Assembly: GCF_018455725.1 (NCBI RefSeq)
Contig: NZ_JAHCLR010000010.1
Span: 36,696-100,695 of the forward strand
Reading direction: 5' to 3'
DNA from: Mycolicibacter acidiphilus
GTDB lineage: Bacteria > Actinomycetota > Actinomycetes > Mycobacteriales > Mycobacteriaceae
DNA length: 64,000 nt
Part shown: positions 30,024-38,873 of the stretch, in pieces
Layout of the letters: every line of letters starts with the position of its first letter
Position numbering within the stretch: position 1 is the first letter of the stretch
Program-made: the position numbers and the translations under genes
The notes under the pieces: model-generated
What the model was told of the DNA's origin: nothing
Databases searched by the model: none
The model's input: only the letters and a program-made list of their open reading frames with translations

Positions 30024-31676
30024 TCAGCCCTCCCGCAGGTAATCGGCCGCGCGACGGCGCATCTCGTCCTTGCGCACCTTGCCGGTGACCGTCATCGGGA
30101 ACTCGTCGACCACCCGCACGTAGCGCGGCACCTTGAAATGCGCCAGCCGCCCGGCGCAGAACTCCCGCAGCCCATCGGCGGTGAGCCGCGGCGCGCCGTC
30201 ACGCAGAATCACCACGGCCAGCAGCTCCTCGCCGTAGGACGCGTCGGGAACGCCGATGACCTGCACATCGCTGATATCGGGGTGGGTGTGCAGGAACTCC
30301 TCGATCTCCCGCGGGTAGATGTTCTCGCCGCCGCGGATCACCATGTCCTTGATGCGGCCGGTGATCCGCACGTACCCGTCGGGGTCCATCACCGCCAGAT
30401 CCCCGCTGTGCATCCAGCCGTCGGCGTCGATGACCTCCGCGGTCTTCGCCGGGTCGTCCCAGTAGCCGATCATCACCGAATATCCCCGGGTGCAGAACTC
30501 ACCGGTCTCCCCGCGTGGGACGACGGCACCGGTGGCCGGGTCGATGACCTTGATCTCCACGTGCGGGCAGACCCGGCCGACCGTGCCGACGCGGCGCTCC
30601 AGTGAGTCGTCGCGCCGGGTCTGGACGGACACCGGCGAGGTCTCGGTCATCCCGTAACAGATCGCCAGCTCGGGTATGTGCATGTCCTCGAGCACTCGCC
30701 GCATGATCTCCACCGGGCACGGCGAGCCCGCCATGATCCCGGTGCGCAGGCTGGTCAGGTCGTAGCCGGCGAAGTCGGCCAGGCCGAGTTCAGCGATGAA
30801 CATCGTCGGCACCCCGTAGAGGCTGGTGCACCGTTCGTCGGCGACTGCGCGCAGCGTCGCGGCCGCGTCGAAGCCGGGCGCCGGGATCACGATCGCGGCG
30901 CCGTGACTGGTGGCGCCCAGATTCCCCATCACCATGCCGAAGCAGTGGTAGAACGGCACCGGCAGACAGATCCGGTCGGCCTCGGTGTAGCCGAGTAGCT
31001 CACCGACCAGGTATCCGTTGTTGAGGATGTTGCGGTGACTGAGCGTGACACCCTTCGGGTAACCGGTTGTCCCCGAGGTGTATTGGATGTTGATCGGATC
31101 CCGGTTGCACAGCGTCGCGGCGATGCCGGCCAACTCCGCGGCGTCGGCCTCGGCGCCGGTCAATTCCTGCCAGCGCGGCGTGTCGAGGAAGACCACCTCC
31201 CGCAGTCCGGGGCAGTGCGGGGCCACCTCCTCGAGCATCGCCCGGTAGTCGGAGGTTTTGAAACTCGGCGCGGAGACGACCATCGCCACCGCCGATTGCG
31301 TGAGCGCGTACCGCAACTCGTGCGACCGGTAGGCGGGGTTGATCGTGACCAGCACCGCGCCGATCTCGGCGGTCGCGTACTGCACCAGCACCCATTCCGG
31401 GCAGTTCGGAGCCCAGATCCCCACCCGGTCCCCGGTGCCGATCCCGGCACGGAGCAGACCGGTGGCGAGCGCGCGCACGTCCGCCAGAAACTCTGCGTAA
31501 CTCCAGCGCCGCCCGGACGGAACGTCCACCAGGGCATCCCGATCCGGGAACGCGGCGGCGGTCGCCGCCAGATCCGCACCGATCGTCGCCTCCGACAGCG
31601 CGGGCTCCCGCTCCCCGCACGCATAGGAGAACTCGCGGGAAAGTTCGCGGCCACCAACGGGTTCCGCAACCGTCAT
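30024..31676 (-). CDS. fadD35: Acyl-CoA synthetase FadD35 (ANL superfamily)
   Basis: About 550 residues. ANL motifs: [21 protein letters not shown] (A3 P-loop), [23 protein letters not shown] (A5), [56 protein letters not shown] (A7/A8), and the C-terminal catalytic lysine in [14 protein letters not shown]. It activates a fatty or branched-chain acid to its CoA ester via acyl-AMP. The start is uncertain: GGAGG lies 1 nt before ATG 31679 and 4 nt before ATG 31676, and a longer form from ATG 31709 is possible. It is transcribed away from bkaR. Confidence 0.9.
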   Translation of the reverse strand: MTVAEPVGGRELSREFSYACGEREPALSEATIGADLAATAAAFPDRDALVDVPSGRRWSYAEFLADVRALATGLLRAGIGTGDRVGIWAPNCPEWVLVQYATAEIGAVLVTINPAYRSHELRYALTQSAVAMVVSAPSFKTSDYRAMLEEVAPHCPGLREVVFLDTPRWQELTGAEADAAELAGIAATLCNRDPINIQYTSGTTGYPKGVTLSHRNILNNGYLVGELLGYTEADRICLPVPFYHCFGMVMGNLGATSHGAAIVIPAPGFDAAATLRAVADERCTSLYGVPTMFIAELGLADFAGYDLTSLRTGIMAGSPCPVEIMRRVLEDMHIPELAICYGMTETSPVSVQTRRDDSLERRVGTVGRVCPHVEIKVIDPATGAVVPRGETGEFCTRGYSVMIGYWDDPAKTAEVIDADGWMHSGDLAVMDPDGYVRITGRIKDMVIRGGENIYPREIEEFLHTHPDISDVQVIGVPDASYGEELLAVVILRDGAPRLTADGLREFCAGRLAHFKVPRYVRVVDEFPMTVTGKVRKDEMRRRAADYLREG

Positions 31677-31728
31677 CATGCCTCCACCGTCACCCGGGAT
31701 TCGGTGCATCACGGCCAACGGATGCTAC

Positions 31729-31744
31729 GTTAGTAACGATTAAC
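31729..31744. promoter_or_regulatory. Imperfect palindrome, putative BkaR operator in the fadD35-bkaR divergent region
   Basis: Core GTTAGT-AACG-ATTAAC, where the arms match at 5 of 6 positions. It has the same 6-4-6 architecture as the perfect palindrome before scoA. It sits between the divergent fadD35 and bkaR starts, so it could repress both and provide autoregulation. Confidence 0.6.
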
Positions 31745-31772
31745 TCAGGTGTCCACAGCAGACGGAGGCGGC

Positions 31773-32414
31773 ATGACGGCATCCGCTCCCGGCGACGAGG
31801 ACGAGAACGCCAACCGTCGCAGTCGCCTCAAATCCGACCGGCGCACCCAGTTGCTGACGGCCGCCGAGCGACTGTTCGCCGAACGCGGTTTCCTCGGGGT
31901 GCGCCTGGAGGACATCGGCGCCGCCGCCGGTGTCAGCGGGCCCGCCATCTACCGGCACTTCAGCGGCAAGGAAGCCCTGCTGGTCGAGTTGCTGGTCGGC
32001 ATCAGCACCCGGCTGCTCACCGGCGCGCGCGACGTCGATTCGCGACAGCTCGGCCCGCTCGACACACTCAACGCACTCATCGACTTCCACCTGGACTTCA
32101 CGCTGGGCGAACCGGATCTGATCCGCATCCAGGACCGCGACCTGGCGCAGCTGCCACCGGCCGCGCACCGCCAGGTGCGCAGCGCGCAGCGCCAGTACGT
32201 CGAGATCTGGGTGACCGTGCTACGTCGCGTGCATCCCGACCTGGCCGAACCCGACGCCCGGCTGATGGCCCACGCGGTCTTCGGCCTGCTCAACTCGACC
32301 CCGCACGGTTTGAAACGGACCGGTCCACTGCCGGCCGGGGTGACGCAGTCCCGTACGGTGCTGCGCGCGATGACCGTCGCAGCACTGGGTGCCGCAGGAG
32401 CATCCGCCGGCTGA
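31773..32414 (+). CDS. bkaR: TetR-family repressor BkaR of the branched-chain keto-acid locus
   Basis: 213 residues from ATG 31773, which has GGAGG 4 nt upstream; an upstream GTG at 31749 has no such site. The N-terminal TetR helix-turn-helix spans about 20-65: QLLTAAERLFAERGFLGVRLEDIGAAAGVSGPAIYRHFSGKEALLVELL. The C-terminal ligand domain is typical in size. Its orthologue Rv2506 is known as BkaR, repressor of the adjacent branched-chain keto-acid operon. Divergent placement from fadD35 and the palindromes at 31729 and 29972 support local control. The inducer is presumably a branched acyl-CoA (inference). Confidence 0.88.
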   Translation: MTASAPGDEDENANRRSRLKSDRRTQLLTAAERLFAERGFLGVRLEDIGAAAGVSGPAIYRHFSGKEALLVELLVGISTRLLTGARDVDSRQLGPLDTLNALIDFHLDFTLGEPDLIRIQDRDLAQLPPAAHRQVRSAQRQYVEIWVTVLRRVHPDLAEPDARLMAHAVFGLLNSTPHGLKRTGPLPAGVTQSRTVLRAMTVAALGAAGASAG

Positions 32415-32448
32415 CCGGCGCAGGTACCCTGCAACCCATGAGGTGGGC

Positions 32449-33228
32449 ATGACCGATCCGCATCGACCGGGCGACCCGGTTTCGCCGTGGCAGAACACGG
32501 GCGCAACCGACCCGTCGACGATTGGTTACCCGGTGTCCGGTGACCCGGCCTACGCCGGCCAGTTGCCGACGTACCCGTCCGGCTACCCGCCGCCGAACCC
32601 GACCGCCCCGATCCCGTCGTCGCCCTGGAGCACGGGTCAGCCACCTCCGCAGACCCCGCCGCCGACCCCGCCGGGTGGCTCAGGCGGTTCAGGCGGTGAG
32701 GGCCCCGGCAAACCGCCGCGGTTCCCCACCTGGCTCTGGCTGCTGACCGGCGCCGCGGTGCTGCTGGTCGTCGGCCTGGTGATCGCGCTGGCGATCGTCA
32801 ACGGGTCGACGCAGCGCTCGGCCACGGTCACACCGATCCCCCCGCTGCCCTCGGCGTCGGGCACCACGACGGCACCCACCCGGACCCCGACCACGACGAC
32901 CCCCGCCCCGAGCACCGGGCCGTCGACGACACCGCCGTCGACCTCCACGACCAGCCCCGGGGTTCCCGAGACCGTGGTCTACAGCGTGACCGGTGAGGGC
33001 CGGGCGCTGAGCATCGCCTACATCGACACCGGGGGTGCGCTGCAGACCGAGTTCAACGTCGCGCTGCCGTGGACCAAGCAGGTGACCCTGACCCAGCCGG
33101 CGTCGAAGATCGCATCGGTCACGGTGGTCAACGTCGGCGCCCAGGTCGGCTGCTCAGTGACGGTGGACGGCGCCCAGATCAGTCAGCGCACCGGCGCGAT
33201 CTTCGTGGTCTGCACCGCCGTCGGCTAA
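32449..33228 (+). CDS. Proline-rich membrane protein with MmpS-like C-terminal domain (Rv2507 type)
   Basis: 259 residues from ATG 32449. The cytosolic proline/glycine-rich region covers 1-100, one transmembrane helix about 102-125 (TWLWLLTGAAVLLVVGLVIALAIV), then a Thr/Pro/Ser-rich extracytoplasmic stalk (about 130-180). The globular domain from about 183 on (VYSVTGEGRALSIAYIDTGGALQTEFNVALPWTKQV to VGCSVTVDGAQISQRTGAIFVVCTAVG) has the beta-sandwich pattern of MmpS accessory proteins, including the two cysteines. No MmpL gene is nearby. The stop overlaps the convergent MFS gene by 4 bp. Confidence 0.82.
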   Translation: MTDPHRPGDPVSPWQNTGATDPSTIGYPVSGDPAYAGQLPTYPSGYPPPNPTAPIPSSPWSTGQPPPQTPPPTPPGGSGGSGGEGPGKPPRFPTWLWLLTGAAVLLVVGLVIALAIVNGSTQRSATVTPIPPLPSASGTTTAPTRTPTTTTPAPSTGPSTTPPSTSTTSPGVPETVVYSVTGEGRALSIAYIDTGGALQTEFNVALPWTKQVTLTQPASKIASVTVVNVGAQVGCSVTVDGAQISQRTGAIFVVCTAVG

Positions 33229-34538
33229 TCCGCAGGCCGGCGGTCGGGGACCCGCACCGCCAGCATCGCCAGCAGGCCGAGCACCAGGACCGTGCACAGT
33301 CCGCCCATCCCGGCCCGGTCGGAACCGAACACGTCGACGAAGACCGAGAACAGCCACGGCGCCAGGAACGACACGGCCCGACCGGTCATCGTGTACAGGC
33401 CGAACGCCACCCCCTCCTTGCCCTCGTGGGCCAGTTGCAGCATCAGCGTGCGTGCCGAGGACTGGGCCGGGCCGATGAACAGGCTCAACGTCAGGCCGCA
33501 CACCCAGAACGCGGTCGGGCCGGACAGCACGAGCAGGGCCAGCCCGGCGGTGATGATGGCCGTCAGTGCAGCGACGATGACCCGCTTGGACCCGATCCGA
33601 TGATCGAGCAGTCCCCCACCGGCCGCGCCGACGGCGGCGACCACGCAGGCCGCCACCCCGAAGATCAGCACGTCGGCCTTGGAGATTCCGTACACACTGA
33701 CCCCGAGCACCGCGCCGAAGGTGAACACCCCGGTCAGGCCGTCCCGGAAGATCGCGCTGGCAACCAGGTAGTAGACCAGGTTGTGGTCGCGCCGCCATTC
33801 GGCGCGCAGGTCGGTGAAGAGCCGGCGGTAACCGTCCAGCAGCCCGCTGACCGGGCGCGGTTCCCCGGCCGGCGCCGGCAGCCGGTGCGCACTCAGCAGC
33901 AGCGGCAGCGCGAACCCCGCCAGCCACAGCGCGGTCAGCAGCATCGCCATCCGGACGTTGACGCCGTCATGCACCGGCAGGCCGAGCAGGCCGCGGGTGT
34001 CACCGGTCCCGGCCATGAAACCCAGGTAGACCACCAGCAGCAGCACCACGTTGCCGACGTAGCCGGCGGCGTAACCGAAGCCGGAGACCCGACCGGAGGT
34101 GGCCGGTGTCGACACCTGGCTGAGCATCGCGTTGTAGGGCACCGCGGCCAGGTCGGTGCTGGCGGCGGTCGCCGCGAGCAGCACCAGGCCGACGGCCAGG
34201 TAACCGGGGTCGGCGCGGATCAGGCTCATCGCGGCAGTCAGGGTGACCGCGCATGCCGTCAGCACCGCCAGCGTCACCCGCCGGCGATGCGACGAGTCCA
34301 CCCACACCCCGACGACCGGCGCCAACAGTGCCACGGTCAACCCGGCCAGCGCCAGCGTGCGCCCCAGCCAGCTCGCGGGTGAGGTGCCGTCGGGCAGCCC
34401 GGCGCCGACCGTGCTGGTCAGATACACCGAGAACACGAACGTGACGACGATCGCACCGACCCCGCTGGCGCCGCAATCCCACAGCGCCCAGGCCAGCACC
34501 GGCCTTGGGCTGCGCACGCCCGCCACCCGGTCAGCCAT
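33225..34538 (-). CDS. UMF1/Atg22-like MFS transporter (Rv2508c type)
   Basis: About 437 residues with 12 transmembrane segments. The family start ALWDCGASGVGAIVVTFVFSVYLT matches UMF1/Atg22-type MFS proteins, followed by PVVGVWVDSSHRRRV (loop 2-3), AVPYNAMLSQVSTPATSGRVSGFGYAAGYVGN, and the C-half FIGPAQSSARTLMLQLAHEGKEGVAFGLYTMTGRAVSF. Fungal Atg22 exports amino acids from vacuoles; the bacterial substrate is not known. Start ATG 34538 (MADRVAG) is preferred over ATG 34547 without strong evidence. It is divergent from cmrA, with 23 bp between the start codons. Confidence 0.82.
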   Translation of the reverse strand: MADRVAGVRSPRPVLAWALWDCGASGVGAIVVTFVFSVYLTSTVGAGLPDGTSPASWLGRTLALAGLTVALLAPVVGVWVDSSHRRRVTLAVLTACAVTLTAAMSLIRADPGYLAVGLVLLAATAASTDLAAVPYNAMLSQVSTPATSGRVSGFGYAAGYVGNVVLLLVVYLGFMAGTGDTRGLLGLPVHDGVNVRMAMLLTALWLAGFALPLLLSAHRLPAPAGEPRPVSGLLDGYRRLFTDLRAEWRRDHNLVYYLVASAIFRDGLTGVFTFGAVLGVSVYGISKADVLIFGVAACVVAAVGAAGGGLLDHRIGSKRVIVAALTAIITAGLALLVLSGPTAFWVCGLTLSLFIGPAQSSARTLMLQLAHEGKEGVAFGLYTMTGRAVSFLAPWLFSVFVDVFGSDRAGMGGLCTVLVLGLLAMLAVRVPDRRPAD

Positions 34539-34561
34539 GCCTGGCACTCTACGATTGGCCC

Positions 34562-35368
34562 ATGCCAGTTCCTGCGCCCAGCCCGGATGCCCGCGCCGTC
34601 GTCACCGGAGCCTCCCAGGGCATCGGCGAGGCGTTGGCCACCGAACTCGCCGCCCGCGGCCACGGTCTGATCATCACCGCCCGCCGCGAAGACGTGCTCA
34701 ACGACGTGGCCGCCCGGCTGCGCGACAAGTACCGGGTCGCGGTCGAGGTGCGCGCCGTCGACCTGGCCGACCCGCCCGCCCGCGACGCGTTCTGCGCGGA
34801 ACTGGCCGGGCGGGAGATCTCGATCCTGTGCGCCAACGCCGGCACCGCGACGTTCGGCCCGATCGCCGAACTCGACCCGGCCGCCGAGAAGGCCCAGGTG
34901 CAGTTGAACGCGGTCGCCGTGCACGACCTGGTGCTCGCGGTGCTGCCCGGGATGCTCGAGCGCCGGGCGGGCGGCATCCTGATCTCCGGTTCGGCGGCGG
35001 GCAACTCCCCGATCCCGAATAACGCGACCTACGCGGCGACCAAGGCGTTCGCCAACACCTTCAGCGAATCGCTGCGCGGCGAACTGCTCAAGACCGGGGT
35101 GCACGTGACGCTGCTGGCGCCGGGACCGGTGCGCGCCGAGATGCCCGACGACACCGAGGCGTCGCTGATCGACAGGCTGATCCCGGACTTCCTGTGGATC
35201 TCGACCGCGCACACCGCGAAGCTGTCACTGGATGGGCTGGCGCACAACAAGATGCGCGTGGTTCCCGGCGTCACGTCGAAGGCGATGTCGGTAGCCAGCG
35301 GCTACACCCCGCGGGCCATCGTCACCCCGATCGTGGGGGCGGTGTACAAGAAGCTCGGCGGCGGCTAA
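34562..35368 (+). CDS. cmrA: Mycolate 3-oxo ester reductase CmrA (short-chain dehydrogenase)
   Basis: 268 residues. SDR features: TGASQGIGEA nucleotide-binding turn (about 15-24), TARREDVLND, CANAGTATFG (NAG motif, 90-99), GGILISGSAAG with catalytic serine near 142-144, and YAATK (Y157, K161). Orthologues Rv2509 and corynebacterial CmrA reduce the beta-keto ester produced by Pks13-type condensation to mature mycolate, the last synthetic step before transfer. ATG 34562 is used; the in-frame upstream start at 34505 lies in the divergent MFS gene. It is convergent with the HerA-like gene (10 bp gap). Confidence 0.9.
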   Translation: MPVPAPSPDARAVVTGASQGIGEALATELAARGHGLIITARREDVLNDVAARLRDKYRVAVEVRAVDLADPPARDAFCAELAGREISILCANAGTATFGPIAELDPAAEKAQVQLNAVAVHDLVLAVLPGMLERRAGGILISGSAAGNSPIPNNATYAATKAFANTFSESLRGELLKTGVHVTLLAPGPVRAEMPDDTEASLIDRLIPDFLWISTAHTAKLSLDGLAHNKMRVVPGVTSKAMSVASGYTPRAIVTPIVGAVYKKLGGG

Positions 35369-35378
35369 CCTTTCGGCT

Positions 35379-36956
35379 CTACCGCCGACGGCGGCCGGTG
35401 CCCATCACGCCGCGGGTGATCTCCCGGCCCATCGCGGTCCCGGCCGAACGGGCGAAACTCTTCGCCGCCGGGCTGGCGAACAGCCCCTTGATCCACCGCC
35501 CGAGCCTGGTCCACCAGTGCACGCGCTGCTCGGCCGGCAGCGAGTCGGGGTAGTCATCACCGGCCCGCGGCACCGGCGGCGCGGTGGCCTGCCCGGAAGT
35601 CAGCTTGCCGGAGAGGATTTCGTACGCCGATTCGCGGTCCACGGTCTCGCCGTAGTCCTTCCACAGCGGGCTTGCCTGCGCCGCAGCACGAATCCCGTCG
35701 TCACCGATCGCACCCATCAGCGACCGAGGTGCCCGCAGCCTGGTCCACGCGACCGGGGTCGGGGCCCCGTGTTCGGAGAGCACGGTGACGATCGCCTCAC
35801 CGATGCCCAGTGAGGTCAGCGCCGACTCCAGGTCGTAGACAGCGGTTTTCGGGTAGGTCCGCACCGTCTTGCTCAGTGCCTTCTGGTCGTCGGGGGTGAA
35901 CGCGCGCAGCGCGTGCTGGATGCGGGCGCCCAGCTGCGACAGCACCGAATTGGGCACATCGGTGGGCAGCTGGGTGCAGAAGAAGACCCCGACGCCCTTG
36001 GAGCGGATCAGTTTGACCGTCTGCTCGACCTGCTCCAGGAACGCCTTCGAGGCGTCGGTGAACAGCAGGTGCGCCTCATCGAAGAAGAAAACCAGCTTCG
36101 GCTTGTCGATGTCGCCGACCTCGGGCAGCAGCGTGAACAGGTCGGCGAGCACCCACATCAGAAATGTCGAGAACAGCACCGGCCGGGCCGCCTGATCGCC
36201 CAGTTCCAGCAGCGAGATCATGCCGCGGCCCTGAGCGTCGGTGCGCAGCAGGTGTTCCGGGCGGAGTTCGGGTTCCCCGAAGAACGTGTCGCCGCCCTCG
36301 GCTTCGAGGTTGACCAGGGCGCGCAGGATCACCCCGGCCGTCGGCGCCGACACCCCGCCGATGTTCTTCAACGCCGGCTTGCCCTCATCGCTGATGAGGT
36401 AGGTGATGACCGAGCGCAGATCCTTCAGGTCCAGCAGCAGGTAGCCGTTCTGGTCGGCCCAGTGGAAAATAAGCCCGAGCGTCGACTCCTGGGTTGCGTT
36501 GAGCCCCAGCACTTTCGACAGCAGGATCGGGCCGAAGCTGGAGATCGTGGCACGCACCGGCACACCGGTTCCGGCGGTGCCGAGCGACAGGAACTCCGTC
36601 GGGAATGCGCTCGGCGACCAGTCGTCCCCGGTTTCGGCGGCGCGCTTGGTCACCTTGTCGTTCGGCTCACCCGGCCGCGACAGCCCCGACAGGTCACCCT
36701 TGACGTCGGCCATCAACACCGGCACGCCGTTGGCGGACAGTTGCTCGGCGAGCGCCTGCAGGGTCTTGGTCTTGCCGGTGCCCGTCGCGCCGGCCACCAG
36801 GCCGTGCCGGTTGATCATCGCCAGTGGGATGCGGACCCACGCGTCGGCGTCCGCGACACCGTCGACGACGACGGCGCCCAACTCCAGGGCCTGGCCGTCG
36901 ACCGCGTAGCCGGAGGCGATCTGCTGCGCGGCCGTAGCCGCCGAATCAGGGCTCAC
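35379..36956 (-). CDS. HerA-like ATPase of the DUF853 family (Rv2510c type)
   Basis: 525 residues. Walker A GATGTGKTKT (about 56-65), Walker B-type KLVFFFDEAHLLF, and SKGVGVFFCTQLPTDVPNSVLSQLGARIQHALRAF with the arginine of a sensor region, as in HerA/FtsK-like helicases. YAVDGQALELGAVV at the N-terminus is characteristic of DUF853. A basic C-terminal tail (RWIKGLFASPAAKSFARSAG) may mediate membrane or DNA contact. The substrate is unknown; the fold suggests DNA translocation. GTG 36956 was chosen over upstream GTGs because MSPDSAATAAQQIASGY gives the usual short leader. Confidence 0.82.
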   Translation of the reverse strand: MSPDSAATAAQQIASGYAVDGQALELGAVVVDGVADADAWVRIPLAMINRHGLVAGATGTGKTKTLQALAEQLSANGVPVLMADVKGDLSGLSRPGEPNDKVTKRAAETGDDWSPSAFPTEFLSLGTAGTGVPVRATISSFGPILLSKVLGLNATQESTLGLIFHWADQNGYLLLDLKDLRSVITYLISDEGKPALKNIGGVSAPTAGVILRALVNLEAEGGDTFFGEPELRPEHLLRTDAQGRGMISLLELGDQAARPVLFSTFLMWVLADLFTLLPEVGDIDKPKLVFFFDEAHLLFTDASKAFLEQVEQTVKLIRSKGVGVFFCTQLPTDVPNSVLSQLGARIQHALRAFTPDDQKALSKTVRTYPKTAVYDLESALTSLGIGEAIVTVLSEHGAPTPVAWTRLRAPRSLMGAIGDDGIRAAAQASPLWKDYGETVDRESAYEILSGKLTSGQATAPPVPRAGDDYPDSLPAEQRVHWWTRLGRWIKGLFASPAAKSFARSAGTAMGREITRGVMGTGRRRR

Positions 36957-37030
36957 GAGCCAAGACACTACTTGCCCAGGGCGTACCGCGACGCGGCTAC
37001 ACAGCGATGACCGGCTAACGTGGACCCACT

Positions 37031-37675
37031 GTGAGCGCTGCACGAGACGAACTGGTCTGGATCGACTGCGAGATGACCGGGCTGGACCTGGGTTCGGACA
37101 AACTGATCGAAATCGCCGCCCTGGTGACCGACGGCGACCTGAACATCCTCGGCGACGGCATCGACGTGGTGATCCACGCCGACGACGCCGCCCTGGCCGC
37201 GATGCAGCCCGTGGTGCGCGACATGCACGCCCGCTCCGGCCTGACCGAGGAGGTCAGGGCCTCCACGATCGACCTGGCCACCGCCGAGGCGATGGTGCTC
37301 GACTACATCCGCAGCCACGTCAAGCAGGCCCGCACCGCGCCGCTGGCGGGCAACTCGATCGGCACCGACCGCGGATTCCTGGCCCGCGACATGACCACGC
37401 TCAACGACTACCTGCACTACCGGATGATCGACGTCAGCTCGATCAAGGAGTTGTGCCGGCGCTGGTATCCGCGGATCTACTTCGGCCAGCCGGAGAAGGG
37501 GCTCGCGCACCGCGCACTGGCCGACATCCACGAGTCGATCCGGGAGCTGAAGTTCTACCGGTCCACCGCGTTCGTGCCCGCGCCCGGGCCGTCTACCAGC
37601 GACATCGCCGCCGTCGCCGCGGAGCTGGGGCCGCCGCAGGACGCCGATTCGGCTGCCGGGCAACCCAACGGCTAG
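37031..37675 (+). CDS. orn: Oligoribonuclease (DEDDh 3'-5' exonuclease)
   Basis: 214 residues; the first about 180 form the exonuclease. Active-site acids: [10 protein letters not shown] (D12, E14), [32 protein letters not shown] and the H/D of [18 protein letters not shown]. The enzyme degrades 2-5 nt RNA and pGpG/pApA, clearing c-di-nucleotide products. It begins at GTG 37031. A disordered tail of about 30 residues extends beyond the Escherichia coli protein. tRNA-His follows after about 35 bp. Confidence 0.95.
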   Translation: MSAARDELVWIDCEMTGLDLGSDKLIEIAALVTDGDLNILGDGIDVVIHADDAALAAMQPVVRDMHARSGLTEEVRASTIDLATAEAMVLDYIRSHVKQARTAPLAGNSIGTDRGFLARDMTTLNDYLHYRMIDVSSIKELCRRWYPRIYFGQPEKGLAHRALADIHESIRELKFYRSTAFVPAPGPSTSDIAAVAAELGPPQDADSAAGQPNG

Positions 37676-37709
37676 TATTTACGACGCTGCCCGTTCGACC
37701 GGCAGCGAT

Positions 37710-37783
37710 GGTGGCTGTAGTTCAGTTGGTAGAGCACCAGGTTGTGATCCTGGGTGTCGCGGGTTCGAGTCCCGTCAGCCACC
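37710..37783 (+). tRNA. tRNA-His (anticodon GTG)
   Basis: Acceptor arm GTGGCTG/CAGCCAC, D arm GTTC/GAGC-like, anticodon loop with GTG (CCAGG TTGTGAT CCTGG), T arm GCGGG TTCGAGT CCCGT and C73. The extra G at 37710 is the G-1 identity base of tRNA-His, pairing with C73. CCA is not encoded. Confidence 0.95.
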
Positions 37784-37788
37784 CCGAT

Positions 37789-37824
37789 GCGGACCAGCGC
37801 AGATGCGCTGGTCCGCTTTAGTTT
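37789..37824 (+). terminator. Intrinsic terminator after tRNA-His
   Basis: A 13-nt arm GCGGACCAGCGCA (37789-37801) is followed after 2 nt by its exact complement TGCGCTGGTCCGC (37804-37816) and then TTTAGTTT. It is a strong hairpin with a short U-tract placed 6 nt after the tRNA. Confidence 0.8.
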
Positions 37825-37877
37825 GAACAGTCTGCACACCACCGCGCCAGGCCAACCACACACACCAACCCCGGCTC

Positions 37878-38408
37878 TCACCATCCGAAGACGGCCACGT
37901 TTCCGCCGGCGTCGCCGTGCGGCCCGACACGGTGGATGACGTGCCGAACCATGTCGACGAACGTCGGATCGTACGAGTCGTGGGTGAGCTGCCACGTGCC
38001 ATCGTGCTCGACGAACACCAATGGCTGGGTGACCGGGAACGGCTCACGCGGCCCGGTGAGCGCCACGGTGACGCCGGCGAGGTTGTTGATCGCCGGTTGG
38101 ATATCGGTCACGTCGAAGTTGAACGGCAGCGCGTTGTGCCGGACCAGTTTCGCCAGTCCCTGGTCGTTCTGACCCAACTCATCCGGCGACAGCCCACCAT
38201 CGACGAGTTTCGCCTTGTCCCCGTCAGGGACGTTCGGGTCGGTCAGCTGACTCAGAACCGCCGACACCTGCTCCGGCGTGGGCACCGGCGCCCCGGGCGG
38301 CGGCGCCGGGTCACCGGGGTCGGCGTTCGTCACCGGAGCGCCGGTCAGTGCGACGACAAGCAGTGCTGCACCGGCAACCAGTTGGCCCGCACGATGATTC
38401 GCAAACAT
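37878..38408 (-). CDS. Secreted MTB12/CFP-2-like low-molecular-weight antigen
   Basis: 176 residues. An N-terminal signal peptide ends near APVTNA-DP (about residue 29). The mature protein has the MTB12 pattern: PTPEQVSAVLSQLTDPNVPDGDKAKLVDGGLSPDE, then LPFNFDVTDIQPAINNLAGVTVALTGPREPFPVTQPLVFVEHDGTWQLTHDS. The family has a cystatin/NTF2-like fold and no known enzymatic function; members are abundant culture-filtrate antigens. It runs towards tRNA-His and its terminator, with about 60 bp between. Confidence 0.82.
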   Translation of the reverse strand: MFANHRAGQLVAGAALLVVALTGAPVTNADPGDPAPPPGAPVPTPEQVSAVLSQLTDPNVPDGDKAKLVDGGLSPDELGQNDQGLAKLVRHNALPFNFDVTDIQPAINNLAGVTVALTGPREPFPVTQPLVFVEHDGTWQLTHDSYDPTFVDMVRHVIHRVGPHGDAGGNVAVFGW

Positions 38409-38511
38409 TTTTCAATCGTATTGCGATATGCCAATCGTCGCACGGTGATTGGAGTCGCGGGCGCGCACCGCCGTCCGATCCGGCGTTCCCGTGCGCGCCC
38501 GCGCGGTCGTC

Positions 38512-38805
38512 CTAGCCCGGAGCCTGCGTGCAGAGAATGCCGCGCGCCGCGTTCACGACCGCCTCGCTGGTGGCGTTGACCGCAGCCTCCCGGCCCTTCC
38601 CGGTGTAGAGCATGTTGCAGGCCCGGTAGCCCTGCGTCAGCAGTGCGTCATCGCTGCCCGGTGCGCCGGCCCCGCGAGCGGTGTCGATGTAGTTCTGCAT
38701 CTCCCCCGTGACGGGCGTCGGCCAGGCGTTGGCCACCGCGGGCGCGGCAATGCTGCCGAGGGTCACTACGGTCAACGCCAGCAACAGGTTACGAGGCGAT
38801 CGCAC
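38512..38805 (-). CDS. Secreted DUF732-family protein
   Basis: 97 residues. A signal peptide (MRSPRNLLLALTVVTLGSIAAPAVANA, cleavage near 27) is followed by an about 70-residue helical DUF732 domain with two cysteines (GYRACNMLYTG and ARGILCTQ) likely forming a disulfide. Function unknown; the family is expanded in mycobacteria. A second DUF732 gene is at 63136. It sits between the MTB12-like gene and ldtB on the same strand. Confidence 0.78.
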   Translation of the reverse strand: MRSPRNLLLALTVVTLGSIAAPAVANAWPTPVTGEMQNYIDTARGAGAPGSDDALLTQGYRACNMLYTGKGREAAVNATSEAVVNAARGILCTQAPG

Positions 38806-38873
38806 GAGGGGGTTCTCCTTATCGTCGCGGCGACGAAGGAATCCGTCGCTCGGGACTCTGTTATAGCCCGTCG

